From Cellulomonas edaphi (GTDB taxonomy: Bacteria > Actinomycetota > Actinomycetes > Actinomycetales > Cellulomonadaceae): a DNA stretch of 64,000 bases. The notes under the pieces were generated by a model that saw only the letters and a program-made list of their open reading frames with translations, was not told the origin of the DNA and ran no database searches. This document shows, one piece after another, positions 57,516 to 64,000 of this stretch; position 1 is the first letter of the stretch; each line of letters opens with the position of its first letter. The translations under genes and the position numbers were made by a program. Location of the stretch: positions 558,001 through 622,000 of the forward strand of contig NZ_JAUCGR010000002.1 in the NCBI RefSeq assembly GCF_030362815.1, read 5' to 3'.

Positions 57516-59024
57516 TCATCCGAGCCAGGCGCGCGCCTTGCGAGCCCTCGCCCTGCGGATCGGCTCCGCGGCCCGCCTCACCAGCTCCTCCCCCGCGACC
57601 TGCTCGAGTGCGTGCAGTCGCCCGAGCGTGAACGCGTTGCCCCCACCCAGATAGGCCTCGACGCCGAGCCGGCGCAGCGTCGCGCGCCGCACCACGGTGT
57701 CGTGCTGACGTCCGAGCGCGTCTTGCACGTCGCGGGCGCGCCGGGCGCTGCGGCGCGCCGGCCTGCCGACGACGGGCACCACCACCTCGGCCGCGTAGCG
57801 CGCACGTCGGGCCGCCTTGCGCGCGGCGTGCAGCGCGGCGTCGCGCTCGGGCCCGTCCGGCAGGTCCGCGGCCGCGTCGAGCGCCGCGTCCATGCGGCGC
57901 CACGTCTTGCGGACGCGGCGCACAAGCCGGAGGCCGTCCGCATCGGCGTCGGGACCGCGCAGGCGCGCGCCGGCGAGGTCGTCGAGCGCGTCCAGCATCC
58001 TCGGCGTCGCGGGGTCGTCGAGATGGTCCCGGAGCACCCCGAGGGCCGCGGAGCGGGCGCTCGAGCGGTCGTCGGCGATCCTGCGTGCGACGTCGCCCAG
58101 CACCAGCTCGACCGGCTCCTGAGCGAGCGTGCGTCCCAGTGCGGCGGACTCCACCACCGGGTCGCGTGCGGCCCCGAGGAGGTGGCCGAGCGCGCGCAGC
58201 TGCTCTCGCAGCGCGCGGGTGGTCGCGCCGGGATCACCGTCGGGCGGGTCGTTCACGGTACGGAACACCGCGAGCGCCGTCCGGAGCCGGCGGGTGGCCA
58301 CGCGCGCGTCGTGGACGGCGTCGTCGTCGCCCGCGCGGACGCCCGCATCGGCGGCCACCAGCCGCTCCAGGTGGGTGGCCAGGTAGCTGCGCACGAGCTC
58401 GCCGGCGCTGCCGTCCGCGGGGGCGAGCTGGACGGCGGCCGGAGCCCGCTCGCCCAGCACCCTGGCCAGCTTGGCCTCGCCTCGCGCACGGACGCCGTCC
58501 ACCCGGGACAGCGCGTCGACGACGGGCCCCAGGGCCGCGGCATCACCGCCCGTGACCTCGACCTCCCACTCGCGCCAGGTGGTCGCCACGCCGTCCGGCG
58601 GCCCGGCGCTCACGTGGTCGTCGGAGACCTCGACGACCGCGGCGGGGGGCACGGGCACGTGCAGCGTGGAACGCCGGGTGCGGACGCGCGCCACCGGGGC
58701 GAGCGGCCGGTCGCGCACCCGGGCACGCACCAGGTCGAGCAGCTCGCGCGGCGGCTCGTCGGGGTCGCCGACGGGCGCGTGGTGCTCGATCCGTCGCCGC
58801 TCGCCGTCCTGGCGACCGTCGGGCAGCTTGAGGTGCCACCCCTCGTCGCCCCCTCCCGTGCGCCGCCGCAGCGTCGCTCCCGCCCGCAGCAGGTCGAAGC
58901 GCGGCGTGTCCCAGTAGGTCGCGTCGAGCTCGACGACGCTCGGGCCGGTCGCACCCGGCCAGGTCGGCATCACTGCCTCCGCCGGGACCTCGAAGGCGCG
59001 CTCGATCTCGACGAAGCTGGCCAT
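57516..59024 (-). CDS. CYTH and CHAD domain protein
   Basis: A 502-residue protein. The N-terminal CYTH domain (about 1-195) opens with VEIERAFEVPAEAVMP and has TYWDTPRFDLLRAGATLRRR and GWHLKLPDGR, but the usual ExExK start is reduced to EIERAF. The C-terminal CHAD domain (about 210-500) is helical and rich in conserved His and Arg: AVHDARVATRRLRTALAVFR near 248, ALHAARKAARRARYAAEVVV near 405 and DALGRQHDTVVRRATLRRLG near 445. CHAD domains bind polyphosphate, and CYTH domains hydrolyse triphosphates. It probably acts in polyphosphate metabolism, possibly linked with the ppgK product. It starts at ATG 59024. Confidence 0.92.
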   Translation of the reverse strand: MASFVEIERAFEVPAEAVMPTWPGATGPSVVELDATYWDTPRFDLLRAGATLRRRTGGGDEGWHLKLPDGRQDGERRRIEHHAPVGDPDEPPRELLDLVRARVRDRPLAPVARVRTRRSTLHVPVPPAAVVEVSDDHVSAGPPDGVATTWREWEVEVTGGDAAALGPVVDALSRVDGVRARGEAKLARVLGERAPAAVQLAPADGSAGELVRSYLATHLERLVAADAGVRAGDDDAVHDARVATRRLRTALAVFRTVNDPPDGDPGATTRALREQLRALGHLLGAARDPVVESAALGRTLAQEPVELVLGDVARRIADDRSSARSAALGVLRDHLDDPATPRMLDALDDLAGARLRGPDADADGLRLVRRVRKTWRRMDAALDAAADLPDGPERDAALHAARKAARRARYAAEVVVPVVGRPARRSARRARDVQDALGRQHDTVVRRATLRRLGVEAYLGGGNAFTLGRLHALEQVAGEELVRRAAEPIRRARARKARAWLG

Positions 59025-59091
59025 GCCTCACGCTGGCACGGGCGCTCGGTCGGCACCACCCCCGGGCATCGCGGCGCCGACCCACCCGGGC

Positions 59092-59871
59092 CTACGCGGC
59101 CGCCGGCACCTGCTCGACGGGATCTCGCATCGAGACCCGTCTCGACACCCGAACCGCCGCGAACGCGATGCCGTAGGCCGCGGCGCCCGCGACCGCGTCC
59201 AGCAGGAAGTGGTTGCCGGTGGCGATGATGACGAACAGGGTCACCACGGGGAAGGAGATGGCCAGCACGCGCTTCCAGGTCACGACCGTCGCCTGGAAGA
59301 ACGCGAGGCCGCACCACAGCGCCCAGCCGAAGTGCATCGAGGGCATCGCGGCGTACTCGTTGGACACCCCGTGGCCGCTCTCGGTGGCGGGCTTGCCCCA
59401 CGTCTCGAAGAACCGCACGGTGTCCACGTACGTCGCGCCCGGCAGCAGGCGCGGCGGCGCCGCCGGGAACCACCAGTAGCTGGCCAGCGCGAGCAGCGTC
59501 ATCACCGCGAGCGTCGACCGGTGCACCACGTACAGCCGCGGCGCGCGTCGCCACAGGTAGATCAGCACGAAGATCGCCGAGGGCAGGAACAGGGTCGCGT
59601 ACATGTAGTTGGCGACCGTGATGAGCGCGGTGTGCTGCGCGGCGAAGTGGTTGATGCCGTGCTCGATGTCGAGGCTGACGTACTTCTCGATCGCCAGGAT
59701 GTCCCGGGAGTGGCTGACCGCCGCCCCCACCCGGTTGGGCGCGTGGTTGCGGATCAGCGAGTAGACGACGTAGAGGCCGACCATGATCACGGCCTCGCGC
59801 GCCAGCAGCGCGGAGCGCGCACGCGAGGCGCGGGACGGCTCCTTCAGGGCGACGTCCGGGGCGGTGGTCAC
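59092..59871 (-). CDS. PAP2-superfamily membrane phosphatase (PAP2_3 type)
   Basis: A 259-residue membrane protein with about six helices. The phosphatase signature is reduced to motif 2 as YAAMPSMHFGWALWCGLAFF near residue 175 and motif 3 as FVIIATGNHFLLDAVAGAAA near 218, with the catalytic His and Asp. This is the pattern of the inositolphosphotransferase-like PAP2_3 group and not of classic PAP2 enzymes. Its likely substrates are lipid phosphates at the outer membrane face. GTG 59871 has GGGGGAG at seven bases; GTG 59877 is closer to that site. The longer frame to 60027 is not conserved in character. Confidence 0.85.
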   Translation of the reverse strand: MTTAPDVALKEPSRASRARSALLAREAVIMVGLYVVYSLIRNHAPNRVGAAVSHSRDILAIEKYVSLDIEHGINHFAAQHTALITVANYMYATLFLPSAIFVLIYLWRRAPRLYVVHRSTLAVMTLLALASYWWFPAAPPRLLPGATYVDTVRFFETWGKPATESGHGVSNEYAAMPSMHFGWALWCGLAFFQATVVTWKRVLAISFPVVTLFVIIATGNHFLLDAVAGAAAYGIAFAAVRVSRRVSMRDPVEQVPAAA

Positions 59872-60149
59872 GGTCACCGCTCCCCCAGGTTCGTGGCGCG
59901 CTCGGCCGCGCGAGCGCGGTCCAGCGTGCGACGGACGGGTGGCATTCGTCGATTGTGGCACTCCGCGCCAACGAATATGTGCAGGTTGCGCGGCGAATAC
60001 GGGCAACTTGCCGGTGACGTTGGGCACGGCAGGGACGCGCGAAGTCGCGCGCGGGCGCCCCGCTGGACGAACGAAGCGCGGGACCGCACACTTGCGCTGC
60101 CCCTCTTGATGGTCCGGCCGCCGACGGCCGGGGAAGGAATCCCGCGGCC

Positions 60150-60941
60150 GTGTTGCGCACCGTGAGCTCTCATCTGTCCCTCGACGTGCGCGCCCCGCTC
60201 GAGATGCACCTTGCCGTCGCCGTGGCCGACGGCGCGTACGACCGCTCCGAGGTGCTGACCGTCCGGCACGAGGACGGCCCGCTCGATGTCCTGGAGATCA
60301 AGACGGGGCACGGCGGCCGCATGCACCGCGTGCACGCGCCCGCCGGCCGCGTGGTGGTCGACTACCAGGCGACGGTGCACGGGCTGGCCGACCCGGCCCC
60401 GGTCGACGACCTCGACCTGGTCGAGTACCGCCGCCCCAGCCGCTACGCGGACTCGGACCGCCTGCTCGCCTTCGCCCGGGACCAGTTCGGCGGGCTGACG
60501 GGGCACGAGCTGCTCGACGCGGTCGTTGCCTGGGTGCACGGCCACGTGACCTACGCGAGCGGGTCGAGCCTGCCGACGGACGGCGCCACCGACACGCTGC
60601 TCAAGCGCAGGGGCGTGTGCCGCGACTTCGCCCATCTCGTGGTGGCGCTCATGCGGGCCTCCGACGTGCCCGCGCGGCTGGTCTCGGTGTACGCGCCGGG
60701 ACTCAAGCCGATGGATTTCCACGCGGTCGCCGAGGCGTACGTGGACAGCGGGTGGCGCGTGGTGGACGCGACAGGGCTCGCCCCGCTGGGCACCCTGCTG
60801 CGCATCGCGACCGGGCGCGACGCGACCGACACCGCGTTCCTCTCGTCGTACGGAGGCACGCTGAGCCTGCGCTCGCTCACGGTCACGGCGTCGGTCGACG
60901 CGGTGCCGGCGCCGCCCGACGGGCCGGCGCTGCTGCGCTGA
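60150..60941 (+). CDS. Transglutaminase-like domain protein
   Basis: A 263-residue protein with an N-terminal beta domain (about 1-95) and a transglutaminase/protease-like core whose catalytic triad is complete: Cys in LLKRRGVCRDFAHLVVALMR near residue 157, His in LKPMDFHAVAEAYVD near 190 and Asp in WRVVDATGLAPLG near 205. Such proteins cleave or transfer peptide amides; this small cytoplasmic type has no proven substrate. There is no signal peptide. GTG 60150 has GGGGAAGGA somewhat far upstream; GTG 60162 is an alternative. It is divergent from the PAP2 gene across 278 bases and converges on the next gene. Confidence 0.87.
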   Translation: MLRTVSSHLSLDVRAPLEMHLAVAVADGAYDRSEVLTVRHEDGPLDVLEIKTGHGGRMHRVHAPAGRVVVDYQATVHGLADPAPVDDLDLVEYRRPSRYADSDRLLAFARDQFGGLTGHELLDAVVAWVHGHVTYASGSSLPTDGATDTLLKRRGVCRDFAHLVVALMRASDVPARLVSVYAPGLKPMDFHAVAEAYVDSGWRVVDATGLAPLGTLLRIATGRDATDTAFLSSYGGTLSLRSLTVTASVDAVPAPPDGPALLR

Positions 60942-60943
60942 AC

Positions 60944-62122
60944 TCACCCTTGCGTCGCCGACACGTCGATCCGGTCGGCCGAGGATGACCGCCCCTTGGT
61001 GGCGTCTTGCACGATGCGGGCCTTGCTCTCCAGCAGGCGCGTGACCAGCTCCTGCGAGAAGCCGAACAGCAGGGCGAAGACGGCGACCTGCGAGGCGTTG
61101 GCCAGGTTGATGCCCGGCACCTCCCCGCTCTGCACCAGCATCACGCCGACCACTGCCGTCAGTCCGCCGAGCGGCACGCGCACCAGGCTCAGCGCGGGCG
61201 TGATCCGGTAGGGCGACGAGCCAGGGCTCGCGCGCCGCATGGCGATGATCGCCGCGAGCGCCCCACCCAGAGCGCCCAGGAAGGCGACCACCCCGGCGTC
61301 GCGGGACGTCGCGGTCGCCGCGCCCCCGGGGCACAGGGAGGAGCCGTCGGGGTTGGTGGGCGCGCACAGCGGCAGGTACTCGGGGCGCAGGGCGGCCGCC
61401 GCCACCGTGAGCGCGAGCGCGACGAGCGCCAGCAGGGCCACCCGGAGCAGGCGGTTGCGCCAGTCGCGCAGGTTGCGGTGCTCGTCGTCGGCGAGCTCGA
61501 GCGAGGCCTGCAGCGCCGCCGCGATGGCCTGCCTGTCCTCGGCGGTGGCCGTGCGGCTCTCAACCCGCTCGCCGAGCGCCACGTCCTCGACCGCCAGGCG
61601 CATGGGATCGCCCTTCGACAGCCGCATGATGGAGCGACGCCGGGCGTCGACGAGCTGGCGGACGAGCGCCGAGTCGTCGACCACGAGCGGGAGCGTGGCC
61701 TGTGCCAGGTGGGTGGCGTTCCAGGCGGTCTCGATGCTGGTCCCGTTCCACCACTGCAGGCGCGGGAAGGGGCGCACGGCCGCGTGGTGCGCGGCGTCCA
61801 GATGGCGCTCGACGACGGCCCGACGAGCCGGCGGCACGCCCGCGACCTGCGCGGCGAGGTCCTCGACGCGGTGCCGGACCTCGACCTGCCAGGGAGCGAC
61901 CTTCGCCCCGTCCGACCACCACTGCATCACGGGGAGCTGGCTGCCGGTCGGCGCCTGGCGCGCCGCGCCCGGCGTCGTGGTGCGGGTGCGTTGCGGCCGG
62001 GTCTTGCCCGCCGGTCGGGCGGAGGCTCGGGGCACCCCGGCGGTGGAGGCGAGCCCCGCGGGCGGCTTCGTCCTGACGACCACGACGGGCTTCCGTCCGG
62101 GTGCTGGTGTCTGCGCGGCCAT
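60944..62122 (-). CDS. Membrane protein of unknown function, four C-terminal helices
   Basis: A 392-residue protein. The first about 65 residues are Pro/Ala/Thr/Arg-rich and probably disordered. A soluble helical part follows (about 66-215) with RHRVEDLAAQVAGVPPARRA and LVVDDSALVRQLVDARRRSI. Then come four hydrophobic helices near 222-245, 275-295, 315-335 and 345-365. Between helices 1 and 2 lie two cysteines (LPLCAPTNPDGSSLCPGG) that may form a disulfide outside. No family is recognised. ATG 62122 follows AGGAG with six-base spacing. It lies directly downstream of dnaG on the same strand with a 97-base gap. Confidence 0.75.
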   Translation of the reverse strand: MAAQTPAPGRKPVVVVRTKPPAGLASTAGVPRASARPAGKTRPQRTRTTTPGAARQAPTGSQLPVMQWWSDGAKVAPWQVEVRHRVEDLAAQVAGVPPARRAVVERHLDAAHHAAVRPFPRLQWWNGTSIETAWNATHLAQATLPLVVDDSALVRQLVDARRRSIMRLSKGDPMRLAVEDVALGERVESRTATAEDRQAIAAALQASLELADDEHRNLRDWRNRLLRVALLALVALALTVAAAALRPEYLPLCAPTNPDGSSLCPGGAATATSRDAGVVAFLGALGGALAAIIAMRRASPGSSPYRITPALSLVRVPLGGLTAVVGVMLVQSGEVPGINLANASQVAVFALLFGFSQELVTRLLESKARIVQDATKGRSSSADRIDVSATQG

Positions 62123-62219
62123 CGCGCACTCCTGACCCCTCAGGTCGGCCTCGCGAGAGGCCCTGTCACTCGAAAGGATGACGACGCGCGGAGCGAGATA
62201 CCAGGGTGGAGGAACCCGT

Positions 62220-64000
62220 TCAGGCGCTCTCGCGCAGCATCCGGCGACGCCCCTCCATCGCGACGAGCTCGGCGAAGGCCGCCGAGTACGCCGCGGGGTC
62301 GGCCGCGCTGTCCATGCGCTGCAGCGCACCGCGCAGCTCCGCGATGTGCCGGGTGAAGCCCAGCTCGACGAGCCGCAGCACCACGCCGCGCACGTAGTCG
62401 GCCAGCGCCTCGGGCCGGTCCTCGGGGAGCGGCGCCACGGCCAGCTCGGTGACCAGGGGCTGCACCGCGCCGGCGGCCTGCTCGATCACCGCGCCCACCC
62501 ACGCGGTCGCATCACCCGCCGCGCTCAGCGGCTGGGCCACGGCGAGCCCGCCGGCCGCGCGGATCGCCTCGTGCACCGCGCGGTACGCCGGCGCGGAGAA
62601 CGCATCCCCGGCGAGCTCGTCGAACTCGTTCGGCACCAGGTGCGGCGCCTGCAGGACCACCTCGAGCGTGGTGCGCTCGGTCTGCGCCACCGGGTCACGC
62701 CGGTCGGGCACGGGCATGCGCGCGGGCTGCTGGGCGCGCTCGTCGGGACCCGCCGGGCTCCCGCCGGCGCGCGCCGCCTGTCCCCGACCGCGGTCGTCGG
62801 GTCCGCCCGGCCGGCGCTCGTCGGCGCGGCCCTGCGGGCGCCGGTCTTCGGGCCGCCCCGCCTGGCGGCGCTCGTCGGGCCGTGCCGGGCCGCGCGAGGC
62901 GCCCGAGACGGCGCGCCGCACGCTGTCGAGGTCCTCGATGCCGAGCCAGCCCGCCAGCAGGCGGGTGTACTCCGGGCGCAGGGCGGCGTCGCGGATGCCC
63001 GCGACCACGGGGGCCGCGGCCCGCAGCGCGCCGACGCGCCCCTCGGCGGTCGCCAGGTCGTACGAGGCCAGCGTGGAGCGGATCACGAACTCGTACAGCG
63101 GCTGGCGTCCGGCCACGAGCGCGCGCACCGCGTCCGGACCCTTGGCCTGACGCAGCTCGCACGGGTCCATGCCGGACGGCTCGACCGCGACGAACGTCTG
63201 GGCCGAGAAGCTCTGGTCCTCGCCGAACGCGCGCAGCGCAGCCTTCTGGCCGGCCGCGTCGCCGTCGAACGTGAAGATGATCTCCCCGCCCACGGAGGTG
63301 CCGGACGCGAGCTGCACGCCGCTGCTGCTGCCGCTGTCACCCACGAGGCGACGCACGATGCGCGCGTGGTCGGGTCCGAACGCGGTGCCGCACGTGGCCA
63401 CCGCCGAGCCGATGCCGGACAGCTGCATCGCCATGACGTCGGTGTACCCCTCGACCACCACGACGCGCTTGTCCCGCTGCATGTCGCGCTTGGCCAGGTC
63501 GAGGCCGTAGAGCACGTGGGACTTGCGGTAGAGCGGCGTCTCCGGGGTGTTGAGGTACTTCGGGCCCTGGTCCTCCTCGAACAGGCGACGAGCGCCGAAC
63601 CCGATGGTCTCCCCGGTCACCTCCCGGATGGGCCACACGAGGCGGCCGCGGAACCGGTCGTAGATGCCGCGCTGCCCTTGGCTGACCAGCCCCGACGCGG
63701 TCACCTCCGCCTCGGTGAACCCCCGGCCGCGCAGGTGGCGCAGCAGCGAGTCCCAGCCCTGGGGCGCGAACCCGACACCGAAGTGCTCGGCCGCGGCCCG
63801 GTCGAACCCGCGCTCGGCCAGGAACATGCGGCCCGCGGCCGCGGCGGGCGAGGCGAGCTGCTCGCGGAAGTAGGTCTCGGCCACGGCGTGCGCCTCGATG
63901 AGGCGGCGACGCCGTCCCGGCTCGTCGCCCGGCCGCGCCGCGCCGCCCTCCTCATAGCGCAGCTGGACGCCGACGCGCGAGGCCAGGTACTCCACGGCCT
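62220..64000 (-). CDS. dnaG: DNA primase, C-terminal part (N-terminus outside window)
   Basis: Makes the RNA primers for replication. About 592 residues are visible; the N-terminal zinc-binding domain is beyond the window edge. Visible are the catalytic core with AERGFDRAAAEHFGVGFAP and IREVTGETIGFGARRL, and PKYLNTPETPLYRKS before the Toprim domain. The Toprim metal residues are in VVVVEGYTDVMAM (Glu) and FTFDGDAAGQKAALRA (Asp-Gly-Asp). A linker of about 75 residues built of repeated Arg/Asp/Gly/Pro patches (DERRQAGRPEDRRPQGRADE) separates it from the C-terminal helicase-binding domain (VVLQAPHLVPNEFDELAGDA onward). The stop is at 62220. Confidence 0.95.
   Translation of the reverse strand, partial: AVEYLASRVGVQLRYEEGGAARPGDEPGRRRRLIEAHAVAETYFREQLASPAAAAGRMFLAERGFDRAAAEHFGVGFAPQGWDSLLRHLRGRGFTEAEVTASGLVSQGQRGIYDRFRGRLVWPIREVTGETIGFGARRLFEEDQGPKYLNTPETPLYRKSHVLYGLDLAKRDMQRDKRVVVVEGYTDVMAMQLSGIGSAVATCGTAFGPDHARIVRRLVGDSGSSSGVQLASGTSVGGEIIFTFDGDAAGQKAALRAFGEDQSFSAQTFVAVEPSGMDPCELRQAKGPDAVRALVAGRQPLYEFVIRSTLASYDLATAEGRVGALRAAAPVVAGIRDAALRPEYTRLLAGWLGIEDLDSVRRAVSGASRGPARPDERRQAGRPEDRRPQGRADERRPGGPDDRGRGQAARAGGSPAGPDERAQQPARMPVPDRRDPVAQTERTTLEVVLQAPHLVPNEFDELAGDAFSAPAYRAVHEAIRAAGGLAVAQPLSAAGDATAWVGAVIEQAAGAVQPLVTELAVAPLPEDRPEALADYVRGVVLRLVELGFTRHIAELRGALQRMDSAADPAAYSAAFAELVAMEGRRRMLRESA

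Overview
The window is a very GC-rich stretch of an actinobacterial chromosome. It is ordinary core genome and not a plasmid or prophage. The gene content points to a Cellulomonas-like actinomycete: DUF4191-RDD-glnA, then glnE-glnA2-nadE-panB, map-ppgK, a PucR-type regulator beside fabD-fabH-acpP-fabF, a BldC-type regulator, and a homodimeric aceE. The genus is an inference from gene content, not from a search.

Layout. 1-2740: tail of a DUF4191 gene, an RDD membrane protein and glnA1 with a GlnR-like box and a strong terminator. 2.9-9.9 kb: accessory enzymes (GNAT, two phosphoesterase-type proteins, a YjdF-like membrane protein with a GT2 glycosyltransferase), a sigma factor overlapping a gene for a membrane-anchored protein, and an MBL-fold hydrolase. 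9.9-16 kb: aldo/keto reductase, an alpha/beta hydrolase divergent from a TetR gene with two palindromic operators, a GT1 glycosyltransferase, a secreted protein, and a membrane protein whose frame lacks a normal stop. 16-27.5 kb: nitrogen, NAD, pantothenate and protein-maturation genes (glnE, glnA2, nadE, panB, map, ppgK). 27.5-31.3 kb: a patch of small genes including two near-identical VOC proteins around an endolysin-like CHAP protein, a STAS protein, a locally GC-poor membrane-protein gene and the RNase P RNA gene. 31.3-38.4 kb: a LuxR-HTH protein, tautomerase, YaaA, a permease, phosphatase, zinc-ribbon and Nif3 proteins, MOSC, tRNA-Val, peroxiredoxin and DUF3052. 38.6-47.8 kb: aceE, a repeat protein, the FasR-like regulator with the fatty-acid synthesis cluster, and DUF3145. 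47.9-57.5 kb: def, bldC-like, a CAT tRNA, a PAS-PAS-GAF-PP2C phosphatase, rtcB, TetR-MMPL, DUF1206 and tRNA-Asn. 57.5-64 kb: CYTH-CHAD, PAP2, transglutaminase-like, an unknown membrane protein and dnaG running off the end.

How the genes work together. glnA1, glnE and glnA2 form a nitrogen-assimilation set: GlnA1 keeps the adenylylation tyrosine and GlnE the two nucleotidyltransferase domains, whereas GlnA2 has tryptophan at that position. aceE (acetyl-CoA supply) lies next to the fatty-acid synthesis genes and their probable activator. ppgK and the CHAD protein both suggest polyphosphate use. Many genes lack a Shine-Dalgarno sequence and instead carry a TANNNT hexamer six or seven bases before the start codon, which suggests leaderless transcripts. 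No CRISPR array, insertion sequence or integrase was seen.
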